A stretch of DNA of 19,093 nucleotides. Source: Bdellovibrio sp. (lineage in GTDB: Bacteria > Bdellovibrionota > UBA1018). Below the pieces are notes generated by a model, which ran no database searches, was not told the DNA's origin, and saw only the letters and a program-made list of their open reading frames with translations. How positions within the stretch are numbered: position 1 is the first letter of the stretch; each line of letters starts with the position of its first letter. Location of the stretch: positions 1 through 19,093 of the forward strand of contig JACRAO010000001.1 of NCBI GenBank assembly GCA_016213345.1, read 5' to 3'. Below, piece after piece: positions 1-7,022 of the stretch. The translations under genes were made by a program, and so were the position numbers.

Positions 1-207
1 TTAGGATTTCTCATAGAAAAATTTTTCCTTTTTTAAAGTCATCAATGCTTTTTTTGATTTTGAAGTCAGTTGTCCTTCCATGACTGACCAGGTTTCAATG
101 TTAAACTTTAATACTCTTTTCCCATCCTCAAAAACATGGACATGTCTTGGAGGATGATCAGTAGAGTAAAGAACTACAATGACTACATATCTTTTCCAGC
201 GACTCAT
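1..207 (-). CDS. DUF4160-family small protein
   Basis: A complete 68-residue protein whose stop codon is at the left window edge. The stretch STDHPPRHVHVFEDGKR matches the family signature of DUF4160 (an aromatic or hydroxyl run, then a PPHxHV-like segment and an acidic/glycine turn), and a Lys-rich C-terminal helix follows, as usual in the family. No biochemical role is established for DUF4160. In many genomes it sits next to a DUF2442 gene and is suspected to be part of a toxin-antitoxin-like pair; such a partner would lie to the left of position 1 and cannot be seen. The N-terminus (MSRWKRYVVIVVLYS) replaces the more common 'MPxVxR...G' start, so it may be a divergent member. Family assignment is fairly sure; function is unknown. 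Confidence 0.65.
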   Translation of the reverse strand: MSRWKRYVVIVVLYSTDHPPRHVHVFEDGKRVLKFNIETWSVMEGQLTSKSKKALMTLKKEKFFYEKS

Positions 208-382
208 AATAAATGTACCCTAAACTGATAACAGTTGTCAATCTATTTTTGAGAGAGGTTAGTGCAATTTCTGGGCACAAAAAAGAGTCATCAGACAATC
301 ATAATTTGTTCGATTTTGAGACTTTGAGTCTGAAAGCTGCCGTGTGGAGCCTTAACTGGTTCACCACTAAAGCATGAGGCTG

Positions 383-1078
383 TTAACTCCACCTTTGGTA
401 GGTGGCTTTTTTATAAAAATACCAGTAGGAAACACAAGCGATGACAATGCCAGTAACTACATCAACTAGATAATGTTGCTTTGTGGTTAAAGTAGATACA
501 GCAATTAATAAATTCCAAATAAAAAAGAAAATAAATTTTTTTCTCTGCTCTTGTAAAAAAACAAGACTTGAGAGAAACACACTGCTTACATGCAAACTCG
601 GACAACAGTTTGCCGGCGAATCCGCCATTCTTAGATGACTAAAGGCATAATATGTAATTGAGTTCAAGTCGTCTTGAAGAGGAAATAGTTCACGAGGGTA
701 GGTGGTAGGAATAATCCAAAAAATCGCCACACTAAGTACTTGTATTGCAAAAAATGAATATAGGTATTTATTCAAATTGTCTGGCTCTTTTGCTACAAAA
801 TAAACTACAGCAAAATAAATGTATTCACTCATATAAATCCAAACTGTGTTTGGCAAAAACGGGATCATCCGATCAATCCACCACATTGGCAGCAATCTGG
901 GAGGAAACAAATGAAACCAGTTAGAAGTCAAATACAGGAAGGCAGTTGCAATAAAGACGGCAATTCCGACTGGCCATTTATTCTGAGCAGTTAAGAATAG
1001 TGGCAAGCTCATGCTATGTCCGGAAGTGCCTTGTTTTGAATTTGTTAGTTCCATAAAATACTGTGAAAACCTTATCAC
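383..1078 (-). CDS. PAP2-superfamily integral membrane phosphatase/phosphotransferase
   Basis: A 231-residue protein with several hydrophobic segments (roughly residues 37-52, 78-96, 106-124, 160-176, 182-197 and 205-222), typical of membrane PAP2 enzymes acting on lipid phosphates or lipid headgroups. The catalytic signatures visible are CCPSLHVSS (P160-S161-L162-H163) and TTKQHYLVDVVTG (H202 and D206, the HxxxD of the last motif). An earlier PTTYPRE at 124-130 stands where the first motif is expected but lacks the classical KX6RP form. This arrangement (PSLHVS ... KQHYxxD) is closer to the inositol-phosphorylceramide-synthase/aureobasidin-like branch than to soluble acid phosphatases. The start shown is GTG (1076-1078) without a good ribosome site; internal ATGs at residues 9 and 23 are alternatives. 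The substrate cannot be told from sequence. It runs in the same direction as the thioredoxin-like gene upstream, 42 bp away. Confidence 0.75.
   Translation of the reverse strand: MIRFSQYFMELTNSKQGTSGHSMSLPLFLTAQNKWPVGIAVFIATAFLYLTSNWFHLFPPRLLPMWWIDRMIPFLPNTVWIYMSEYIYFAVVYFVAKEPDNLNKYLYSFFAIQVLSVAIFWIIPTTYPRELFPLQDDLNSITYYAFSHLRMADSPANCCPSLHVSSVFLSSLVFLQEQRKKFIFFFIWNLLIAVSTLTTKQHYLVDVVTGIVIACVSYWYFYKKATYQRWS
389..412 (+). terminator. Plus-strand intrinsic terminator-like hairpin
   Basis: CCACCT (389-394) and AGGTGG (400-405) form a 6-bp GC-rich stem with a 5-nt loop, followed by C and six T (407-412). The T run lies on the plus strand, while the overlapping PAP2 gene is read on the minus strand, so the hairpin cannot terminate that gene. 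No plus-strand gene precedes it. Upstream there are further potential stems: AGACT/AGTCT (319-331), and GGAG..TTAAC (346-356) with GTTAACTCC (382-390). This is compatible with a short structured transcript, but no convincing promoter was found between 208 and 320. Confidence 0.4.
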
Positions 1079-1120
1079 GTTTGTTTCAGGTATGTAATGT
1101 GTCCTGCAAATTTAGTCAAA

Positions 1121-1690
1121 CTAATTTGCAAAACTAAGTGCTTTTTCAAGAAAAACTCTCGTTTTTACACTTTCCCAGTTTCTGTCTCCAGTTTCGAGTA
1201 ATAAAATTTTTCTATTTTTATCTAATATTACAGTTGTTGGAATTGCCTGGACATTAAAGAAAACACCTAATTTACCAGTGGTATCAATATAAATTGGAAA
1301 ATTAATTTCGAAATTATTAATAAATTTTGGTAATACTGCTTCTGGCTTTTCATCTAAATTTACTAAGATTAGTTCAAACCCTTTGTTTTGATATAGAGAC
1401 CTAAGTTTGATCAAAGCAGGTATTTCTAACATACAAGACTCACACCAACTTGCAAAAAAGTTAATAAGAGCTACTTTTGCTTTTAATTCAGAAAAGAAAT
1501 GTGATTTTTTTTCAAAATTAAATTGCTTTAATGAAAAATCTGTAACTTGATCTCCGATATGTACATGCTGGTTATTAAGAGTTGTGTTTGGAATTTGATG
1601 TTTAATAAACAACAAGGCTCCTAATATTACTAGTAATAAAATCACTAGTGGTAGCCAAAATTGCAGAAGTATTGACTTTTTTTGAGTCAT
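1121..1690 (-). CDS. Membrane-anchored TlpA/ResA-type thioredoxin-like protein
   Basis: A 189-residue protein facing the periplasm. An N-terminal uncleaved anchor (about residues 8-29, FWLPLVILLLVILGALLF) precedes a thioredoxin fold with FFASWCESCMLEIP holding the redox pair C83-x-x-C86, and the cis-proline motif AIPTT (P151). TlpA/ResA/CcmG-type proteins reduce apo-cytochrome c or other periplasmic disulfides. No cytochrome maturation gene is nearby, so the partner is unknown. An upstream in-frame ATG exists at 1705, but it has no ribosome site, whereas the ATG at 1690 is preceded by a weak GATAGAGA element and starts MTQKK, a normal signal-anchor start; I prefer the latter. The gene diverges from the pilin-like gene at 1735 with only 44 bp between start codons. 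Confidence 0.78.
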   Translation of the reverse strand: MTQKKSILLQFWLPLVILLLVILGALLFIKHQIPNTTLNNQHVHIGDQVTDFSLKQFNFEKKSHFFSELKAKVALINFFASWCESCMLEIPALIKLRSLYQNKGFELILVNLDEKPEAVLPKFINNFEINFPIYIDTTGKLGVFFNVQAIPTTVILDKNRKILLLETGDRNWESVKTRVFLEKALSFAN

Positions 1691-1734
1691 GTTTATCTCT
1701 ATCATATTTTATATACTTATTTTAGAATATAATT

Positions 1735-1935
1735 GTGGGGTATCAAAGGAAAAAAGTAACACAATCTGGGCAAGCTGCACTTGAATACGTGCTTACCATT
1801 GTTTTAGCCATTATATTTGTGTCGATTATTGTGACTACTTTTAGAGGTACAGTCATAAAACTTTGGGAGGTCATTTCTCGCGAAGTTTCGGCTCCCTGCA
1901 TTGGGTGTCAGGCTGACTACAATATTAGGTTATAA
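1735..1935 (+). CDS. Small pilin-like protein with class III-type signal peptide
   Basis: A 66-residue protein: a short basic leader (MGYQRKKVTQSG), then QAALEYVLTIVLAIIFVSIIVTTF, a hydrophobic helix with Glu at mature position 5, and a short C-terminal tail containing two Cys (CIGC). The Gly/Gln junction followed by xxxxE and a long helix is the class III signal peptide pattern handled by prepilin peptidases of the Flp/Tad and archaeal EppA type. It would be a Flp-like or pseudopilin-like subunit. No pilus assembly ATPase, secretin or peptidase gene is in the window, so it is an orphan here. The GTG start has no Shine-Dalgarno site; TATACT (1712-1717) is a possible -10, giving a leader of only about 10 nt. 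The other candidate, TATAAT at 1728-1733, abuts the start codon and fits poorly. The gene ends inside its terminator hairpin. Confidence 0.6.
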   Translation: MGYQRKKVTQSGQAALEYVLTIVLAIIFVSIIVTTFRGTVIKLWEVISREVSAPCIGCQADYNIRL

Positions 1936-1959
1936 AAACCTTATAACCTTTATTTTGTT
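1927..1959 (+). terminator. Intrinsic terminator of the pilin-like gene
   Basis: AGGTTATAA (1927-1935) and TTATAACCT (1941-1949) form a perfect 9-bp stem with a 5-nt loop, followed by the T-rich TTATTTTGT. The stop codon of the pilin-like gene (1933-1935) is part of the left arm. It also separates that gene from the convergent rlmE, whose stop codon begins at 1950. The stem is AT-rich, so its efficiency is uncertain. Confidence 0.55.
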
Positions 1960-2564
1960 ACACGTCCTAAGGCTATAAAATAGATTTCCTTGCTTTCTTT
2001 TCTGGTGCTTTTTGGTCTTAATATTTCTACTTGTTTAAAAGATTTTTTTAATTGGTTTTTGAAATTATCAAATTCACCACTGTGAAAAAGTTTGCAAACA
2101 AAATGTCCACCATCTTTCAAAAAATGCACGGCTATTGCAAAAGCAAGCTCACAAAGCTCAAGTGATCTGGCTTGGTCTGTGATTTTTATTCCAGTAGTTT
2201 TTGGAGCCATATCGCTTAATACTGTGTCAAAATTTGGCAAAAAGCTTTCTTTTTTCAAAAGCAGCTCAAAATTTGTAAATTCTTCTCCTACGAGTTCTCT
2301 TAGATCTCCTTGTATAAAAACAGCATTTGGAAAGCTAAGGTGAACTTTTTCTAAATCAATACCTAAAAGTTTTCCGCGATGACCTATTTTTTGAGAACAA
2401 TATTGTGCCCAAGAACCTGGCGCTGAGCCTAAATCTAAAACTTGATTATCAGGTTTAATGGTTTTAAAACGTTGATCTATCTCCTGGAGTTTATAAATAG
2501 ATCTTGCAGCAAAATTTTCATTTTTTGCTTTTTTGTAATAGTAATCCTTTTTTATGTAGTTCAT
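1950..2564 (-). CDS. rlmE: 23S rRNA (uridine-2'-O-)methyltransferase RlmE/FtsJ
   Basis: A 204-residue SAM-dependent methyltransferase of the RrmJ/FtsJ family, which 2'-O-methylates U2552 of 23S rRNA (E. coli numbering) in the large-subunit A loop. The sequence shows the family start KKDYYYKKAKNENFAARSIYKL, the SAM loop VLDLGSAPGSW (residues 42-52), and the catalytic K-D-K-E set: K25, D118 (in LSDMAPKTTG), K158 (in GGHFVCKLF) and E193 (in RKESKEIYF). Its length is normal for the family. It is the last gene of a minus-strand run, starting 2 bp after the stop of the CoA-transferase gene, so translation is probably coupled. It converges on the pilin-like gene. Confidence 0.93.
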   Translation of the reverse strand: MNYIKKDYYYKKAKNENFAARSIYKLQEIDQRFKTIKPDNQVLDLGSAPGSWAQYCSQKIGHRGKLLGIDLEKVHLSFPNAVFIQGDLRELVGEEFTNFELLLKKESFLPNFDTVLSDMAPKTTGIKITDQARSLELCELAFAIAVHFLKDGGHFVCKLFHSGEFDNFKNQLKKSFKQVEILRPKSTRKESKEIYFIALGRVTK

Positions 2565-2566
2565 GC

Positions 2567-3490
2567 TTATAAAAGATCTTTATAATTTAATACTTCGTTT
2601 ACACAGCAATTTGCTTGTATAAATAATGATTTCCAATACGACCAAGGCTTAGAGTTCAATTTTTCTTGTACTTTCTTTTTTACTTCAAATGCTTTTTCGT
2701 CTGACGCATAACCCTCTTGAACTAGTTCATTTAATCCTAGAACTTGACAAAATGAAATCCAAAACTTTTCCTCGACTGCTCCTACCGCGATTTTTTTGCC
2801 ATCTTGCGTGAAATACATTTGATAACAAGGAAATTTTCCAGAAAATAATGTATTTCCAGGCAAAGGTAGCTCTCTCGTTTTTTTGAATTCACGATAAAAT
2901 CCACTTTGTAAATGTGTTAATACTTCTGATAAACTAACAACAATTTTTGCTCCTTTTGCACCAAGGCTCACGCTGTCTAATTGTGCTGCGAGTGAAAAAG
3001 CTCCCCAATAAGCAGCAAATAAATCAGCTAATGGCAGTGGAGGCATTTCGTTATATAAAGAGAGCATGCCAGTAGCTGCTTGAAAATTTATGTCATGTCC
3101 AGCCTGATCGTTAAGTTTTGTGTCTCCAACTAAACTTAAAATACAAAGTTTAGGATTTAAGGTATGTAAAAAATTTTCTTCTAGCTTTAGTTTCTTTTTG
3201 GCCTGTGGACGAAAACCTTCAATCAACGCGTCTGAAGACTTTACAAGCTCTTGAAATTTCATTTGATCATTTGCGTTTAATAAATTTAGCCAAAGCAGTT
3301 CCTTTTTTTCGTTTAAATCTAAATAAAACTCGCCAATAATTCGAGCGGGGTCAGGTTTATCTGGGTTTTCTATTTTTATTACATGTGCGCCTTTTTCGGC
3401 TAAAAGCTTTCCTATCATAGGACCTGGCAAAAGAGTTGAGCAATCTAAAATTTTCTTTCCTTTTAATGGAAGTTTGGAATCAAACTGCAT
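2567..3490 (-). CDS. CoA-transferase family III protein (alpha-methylacyl-CoA racemase-like)
   Basis: A 307-residue member of the CaiB/BaiF family. The N-terminus (GKKILDCSTLLPGPMIGKLLAEKGAHVIKIENPDKPDPAR) is the typical CoA-binding Rossmann start, and SDALIEGFRPQ (86-96) is the next conserved block. The segment AGHDINFQAATG gives H132/D133, and PLADLFAAYWGAF gives D156. This His...Asp combination is used for alpha-proton abstraction in alpha-methylacyl-CoA racemases, whereas true transferases rely on one Asp nucleophile. I therefore lean towards a racemase/epimerase of branched acyl-CoA, while a CoA-transferase remains possible. At 307 residues it is shorter than the usual 350-400 of the family, mainly in the C-terminal lobe. 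It lies 16 bp downstream of the PilZ gene and 2 bp upstream of rlmE; no lipid-degradation genes are near. Confidence 0.75.
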   Translation of the reverse strand: MQFDSKLPLKGKKILDCSTLLPGPMIGKLLAEKGAHVIKIENPDKPDPARIIGEFYLDLNEKKELLWLNLLNANDQMKFQELVKSSDALIEGFRPQAKKKLKLEENFLHTLNPKLCILSLVGDTKLNDQAGHDINFQAATGMLSLYNEMPPLPLADLFAAYWGAFSLAAQLDSVSLGAKGAKIVVSLSEVLTHLQSGFYREFKKTRELPLPGNTLFSGKFPCYQMYFTQDGKKIAVGAVEEKFWISFCQVLGLNELVQEGYASDEKAFEVKKKVQEKLNSKPWSYWKSLFIQANCCVNEVLNYKDLL

Positions 3491-3506
3491 CTGGGGATCA
3501 TCCTTT

Positions 3507-4100
3507 TTATAAATATTTAGTTACGTATTTTCTGCTTTCTTCAAAAACAAAGCTTGTGATCCATTGAGCGGTACCTGTTTTTATATTATGAAATTGAATA
3601 CCGACTTTGATCCCTTTGTGGCGAGAGTTGAGCGGAAACGGTTGTAAGTGTCTTACTTCTCCATCACAAATGATTTCCTTATCTTTTATTTGAAAAGTTA
3701 TGTTTTTAATAATAAGTCCTGGTTGGAATAAATTTTCTTCGATGTCTAAGATTAAAAATGACATTCCTCCTTCTCCTAAATCTAGGAGTTTTTTTATTAG
3801 CAGCTCATTTGCTTTTTTTGGGTGTGAAAAAGAAATTTGTATATTTTCGATTTCTTTGGATTGTAAGCGGAAAAAACCTCGTCTTTGTACTTTAAATATC
3901 TTTTCTGGGATTTTGAAATTAAGCCCTCCAGGTAAAAAACCTGTAAATTTTGCTTTAAAGAAGAGATTTGTTCTATTTAAATTTAAATTAAAAAAACACT
4001 CAGTTACATGCGCGAATTCTTCTTGTTGAAATGCCGTTGGTTTGTTTATACAAAACGTTTTATCTTGAGCTACGATTATATTAAAATGACTTGGGTGCAT
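3507..4100 (-). CDS. PilZ-domain protein (YcgR-like, probable c-di-GMP receptor)
   Basis: A 197-residue protein. Residues 1-65 form a beta-rich N-terminal part resembling the PilZN/YcgR-N domain. The PilZ domain follows, with KVQRRGFFRL providing the RxxxR c-di-GMP-binding motif (R74, R78) and LLDLGEGGMSF providing the second motif as DxGxxG (D107-G112), with Gly at the usual Ser position. Such proteins couple cyclic-di-GMP to motility, exopolysaccharide or secretion. A good ribosome site (AGGA, 5 nt before the ATG) supports the start. The gene is 121 bp downstream of mreB and 16 bp before the CoA-transferase gene. Its output partner cannot be deduced; proximity to mreB suggests a link to envelope growth, but that is only inference. 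Confidence 0.72.
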   Translation of the reverse strand: MHPSHFNIIVAQDKTFCINKPTAFQQEEFAHVTECFFNLNLNRTNLFFKAKFTGFLPGGLNFKIPEKIFKVQRRGFFRLQSKEIENIQISFSHPKKANELLIKKLLDLGEGGMSFLILDIEENLFQPGLIIKNITFQIKDKEIICDGEVRHLQPFPLNSRHKGIKVGIQFHNIKTGTAQWITSFVFEESRKYVTKYL

Positions 4101-4156
4101 TTGTTCCTGATTTTTTGTCCAAAAAAATAGTGAAGACAGTGTTTTTAGTCCTTCTT

Positions 4157-4179
4157 CGAATAAATTTAGTATTTATTCG
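4157..4179. repeat. Perfect AT-rich hairpin between mreB and the PilZ gene
   Basis: CGAATAAAT and ATTTATTCG form a perfect 9-bp inverted repeat around TTAGT. No T tract follows on either strand, so it is not a classical terminator. In the minus-strand transcript it would lie in the 121-nt mreB-pilZ spacer, where it could stabilise an mRNA end or act as a protein-binding palindrome. Confidence 0.45.
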
Positions 4180-4221
4180 TGATCTGAAATAGGCTCAAAT
4201 TTTTTTGTTAAATCTCGTTTG

Positions 4222-5253
4222 TCAGACAATGGTGACCTTTCTTAAAAGATCCATGTCATAGAGTGTTTTGCCGCTGCCGCGTACCACGCAAGTGAGAGGA
4301 TCTTCTGCAAGTGCTACTGGAAGGCCCGTTTTTTCTTTGATTAAAATATCTAAATTTGCTAGAAGTGCTCCGCCTCCTGCTAAAATAATACCGTTGTCTA
4401 CGATATCTGCGGCTAGTTCTGGTGGAGTTCTTTCGAGAGAAGTTTTAATTGCATCCACAACAGCAGAAACTGTTTCAGAAAGCGCGTCTCTTATTTCTTC
4501 GGAGTTTACCTCGATTGTTTTGGGTGCTCCGCTAATAAGATCACGTCCTTTGACTTCATAGGTTTTTTCTTCTTCGAAAGGATAGGCACAACCAATTGCA
4601 AGTTTAATTTGCTCCGCTGTTCTTTCTCCTATTAAGAGTGAATATTTTTTTCTAATATAATTAACAATAGCATCATCAAATTTATCTCCAGCTACACGAA
4701 CTGATTTTGAGTACACAATGCCGCCTAATGAGATTACAGCAACTTCTGTAGTACCTCCTCCGATATCTACAATCATATTGCCACTTGGTTCTCTTATGGG
4801 GAGTCCCGCACCTAAAGCAGCAGCCATTGGTTCTTCGATTAGATAAACTTCTCTTGCGCCCGCAGCTTGAGCAGATTCTTTTACCGCTCGTTTTTCGACT
4901 TGTGTGATACCAAAAGGGATACAAATAATAATTCGTGGCCTAATGAACGATCTTCTTTCGCTTGCTTTTTGAATAAAATATTTCAGCATGGCTTGAGTGA
5001 CTTCGAAATCAGAAATTACACCATCCCGCAGTGGGCGAATGGCCTGGATAGATCCTGGTGTTCTCCCAAGCATATCTTTGGCTTCTTTTCCGACAGCCAA
5101 AATGCGTGTTTGACCTCTAGCGTTTCGATGGATAGCCACCACAGAGGGTTCGTTAATAATGATTCCGCGATCCTTGGCAAAAACCAATGTATTAGCTGTT
5201 CCTAAATCAATAGCTAAATCATTTGAGAAAAAATCTAATATTCTTTTTAGCAT
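4222..5253 (-). CDS. mreB: Rod-shape-determining actin homologue MreB
   Basis: A 343-residue full-length MreB that forms membrane-associated filaments steering lateral peptidoglycan synthesis. Actin-fold motifs are clear: the phosphate-1 loop AIDLGTANTLVF (D16), phosphate-2 loop VDIGGGTTEVAVISLGG, the adenosine segment GIILAGGGALLANLD, and the MreB-typical VGKEAKDMLGRTPGSIQAIRPL. The N-terminal LKRILDFFSND is an amphipathic membrane-binding helix. The ATG is preceded by AAGG at normal distance. It starts 24 bp after amn, and no mreC/mreD follows; a PilZ gene does. mreB is usually the first gene of an mreBCD cluster, so the cluster is split here. Identification is certain. Confidence 0.97.
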   Translation of the reverse strand: MLKRILDFFSNDLAIDLGTANTLVFAKDRGIIINEPSVVAIHRNARGQTRILAVGKEAKDMLGRTPGSIQAIRPLRDGVISDFEVTQAMLKYFIQKASERRSFIRPRIIICIPFGITQVEKRAVKESAQAAGAREVYLIEEPMAAALGAGLPIREPSGNMIVDIGGGTTEVAVISLGGIVYSKSVRVAGDKFDDAIVNYIRKKYSLLIGERTAEQIKLAIGCAYPFEEEKTYEVKGRDLISGAPKTIEVNSEEIRDALSETVSAVVDAIKTSLERTPPELAADIVDNGIILAGGGALLANLDILIKEKTGLPVALAEDPLTCVVRGSGKTLYDMDLLRKVTIV

Positions 5254-5277
5254 TTATGATTGCCTTACCCCTCTCTC

Positions 5278-6141
5278 TTACCATTTATAATGGCGAATGT
5301 GTTCACCACGAATTGCAATTTCGCTCATTGCTTTGATCCCAATTTCTAAATGCAAATCCGTATATTTTCTAAAAACTGTTTTAGAAGACTTTTTTGTTTT
5401 TATTCCTCCTCTATTCATGGGGAGGTCTGATACTAGTAATAGTGCGCCAATGGGAACTTTGCTAGCAAAACCTGCAATAAAAAGTGTAGCTGATTCCATT
5501 TCGATAGCTAAAGCTCGTTCTTCATACAGTTGGGCTTTGAATTTATGATCAAACTCCCAAAAACGGTAATCAGTCGTATGTACAACTCCCGTGCGGTAAT
5601 CTAGGTCTTTTTCGACAATAATCTGTGAAACAAATTTTTGAATTTTAAAGGTTGGTAGTGCAGGTACCTGTTTGGGCATAAAGTGCTGACTTGCGCCCTC
5701 ATCCCTAATTGCTGCGGTGGGCAATATAAAATCTCCAACTTTTAGGGAACGGTGCAGTCCTCCAGAGAGTCCTAAAAATAAAACAGCTTTTGGTGCTATT
5801 GGTGCTAGAAGTTCAATAATTAGAGCAGCCGTTGGTGAGCCTATTGAAAAATCAATAATAGACACATTCGTATTATTGCTATGTACTGCTGTCATGGCAG
5901 AGCCTCGTGTTTTGGTGTTTCCACAGAGGTTATAAAAGCGCTCAATATAATAATCAAAATTGGTTAAAATAATTTGTTTTTTAAAACGCTCAGGAGGTGA
6001 GCCTGTGTATCTCTCTAACATATCACGAGCAATTTTGAGTTTGTCTTTATTAGAATAAATTCGATTATCATCCGGGATTAAAAATGGGTTGTTATTAAAG
6101 GCTACAGTGTCACTGTCTTTTTTAGTTTTTTTGGTATACAC
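5278..6141 (-). CDS. amn: AMP nucleosidase (short form)
   Basis: A 287-residue nucleoside-phosphorylase-fold enzyme hydrolysing AMP to adenine and ribose-5-phosphate. The family start is seen in DMLERYTGSPPERFKKQIILTNFDYYIERF, then the substrate-loop blocks SIIDFSIGSPTAALIIELLAPIAPKAVLFLGLSGGL, ILPTAAIRDEGASQHFMPKQVPALPTF, AIEMESATLFIAGF (Met-Glu binding the ribose) and the catalytic-acid region LLLVSDLPMNRGGIKT, ending near IRGEHIRHYKW. It lacks the roughly 200-residue N-terminal regulatory domain of E. coli Amn, matching the short bacterial type. An extra low-complexity head of about 35 residues precedes the conserved start. The annotated start is GTG with no ribosome site, so the true start is not certain. 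It is the first gene of the minus-strand run to rlmE, 91 bp divergent from mtgA. Confidence 0.88.
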   Translation of the reverse strand: MYTKKTKKDSDTVAFNNNPFLIPDDNRIYSNKDKLKIARDMLERYTGSPPERFKKQIILTNFDYYIERFYNLCGNTKTRGSAMTAVHSNNTNVSIIDFSIGSPTAALIIELLAPIAPKAVLFLGLSGGLHRSLKVGDFILPTAAIRDEGASQHFMPKQVPALPTFKIQKFVSQIIVEKDLDYRTGVVHTTDYRFWEFDHKFKAQLYEERALAIEMESATLFIAGFASKVPIGALLLVSDLPMNRGGIKTKKSSKTVFRKYTDLHLEIGIKAMSEIAIRGEHIRHYKW

Positions 6142-6232
6142 AAAGACAGATTACAGTTTGACAAAAGGCGATACAAGTTTTTCTTTTAAAAAAATGGCAA
6201 AATAATGCCTATAGTCAAATTTTTAAGGTTTT

Positions 6233-7006
6233 ATGAAGCTGATTTTAAAGCATATAAGTCGGATATCTGGCATTTTTGTTTTAAGTTTTGGTGTTTTAGT
6301 GGTGTCAGTAGGATTATGGCTTTGGTTTAGTTTGCCTCCTATTTCGACTTTAAAGGCAGAGTATCCCCACCTTGTAGTAGTAGAAAATGATGGTTTTCCT
6401 AGGGTTATTTTTAAAAAGCTCAAGCCACTGACTTGGGTGCATGTGTTTGAGGTCTCAAAACCAGCCATTGGTGCTATAATGGTAAGTGAGGATTGGGCAT
6501 TTTATCAACACCCTGGTTATGATCTGAATCAAATTCAAGATGCACTAGAAGAAAGTCTAAAACGGAGACATTTGGTAAGAGGGGCCAGTACAATTACACA
6601 GCAAGTTATAAAAAACGTGTTTTTAGGTCCTGAAAAAACGTTATTGAGAAAATTTAAGGAACTTGTAGCTGCTGTTGCATTAGAAAGGACGCTTTCTAAA
6701 AGAAAAATATTAGAAATTTATTTGAATATAGCAGAATGGGGAGATGGTATTTACGGGATATCTAATGCCAGCTTAAAATATTTTATGAAACATCCGGGTG
6801 AACTGACAGCCAAGGAGGGTGCTTTTTTGGCTATGCTGCTTCCAAATCCAAAAAAATATAGTTTGTCTTTTTATAGAGGAGAGCTCTCCCCATACGCAAA
6901 AGACACAATTGAATCTATTTTGTTAAAAATGAAACAAGCGCACTTTTTAGGGGATGAAGAATATCAGCAGGCTACAAAAAGCTTGCTTGCTTTTGAAATC
7001 AAATAA
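6233..7006 (+). CDS. mtgA: Monofunctional biosynthetic peptidoglycan transglycosylase
   Basis: A 257-residue GT51 enzyme polymerising lipid II into glycan strands on the periplasmic face. It has one N-terminal transmembrane helix (about residues 10-33, GIFVLSFGVLVVSVGLWLWFSL) and the GT51 motifs: SEDWAFYQHPG with catalytic Glu E86, RGASTITQQ (117-124), and TLSKRKILEIYLNIAEWGDGIYGI. The length is normal for MtgA and no transpeptidase domain is fused. AAGG lies 5 nt before the ATG; TATAGT at 6210-6215 is a possible -10, with only a weak -35. The next gene, 16 bp downstream, encodes a transpeptidase-only PBP, so the two probably share a message and may act together as a split class A PBP. Confidence 0.93.
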   Translation: MKLILKHISRISGIFVLSFGVLVVSVGLWLWFSLPPISTLKAEYPHLVVVENDGFPRVIFKKLKPLTWVHVFEVSKPAIGAIMVSEDWAFYQHPGYDLNQIQDALEESLKRRHLVRGASTITQQVIKNVFLGPEKTLLRKFKELVAAVALERTLSKRKILEIYLNIAEWGDGIYGISNASLKYFMKHPGELTAKEGAFLAMLLPNPKKYSLSFYRGELSPYAKDTIESILLKMKQAHFLGDEEYQQATKSLLAFEIK

Positions 7007-7022
7007 GTGAAAAATATAATGT

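Noticed and set aside
4268..5205. Open frames opposite and within mreB (4268-4561 plus, 4682-4924 minus, 4867-5205 plus)
   Set aside because: They lie entirely inside the certain mreB gene in other frames, have odd composition (Cys/Arg or Ser-rich) and no family resemblance.
6158..6163. TTGACA before mtgA as a strong promoter -35
   Set aside because: No TATAAT-like box occurs 16-18 bp downstream; the only fair -10 (6210-6215) is much too far away.
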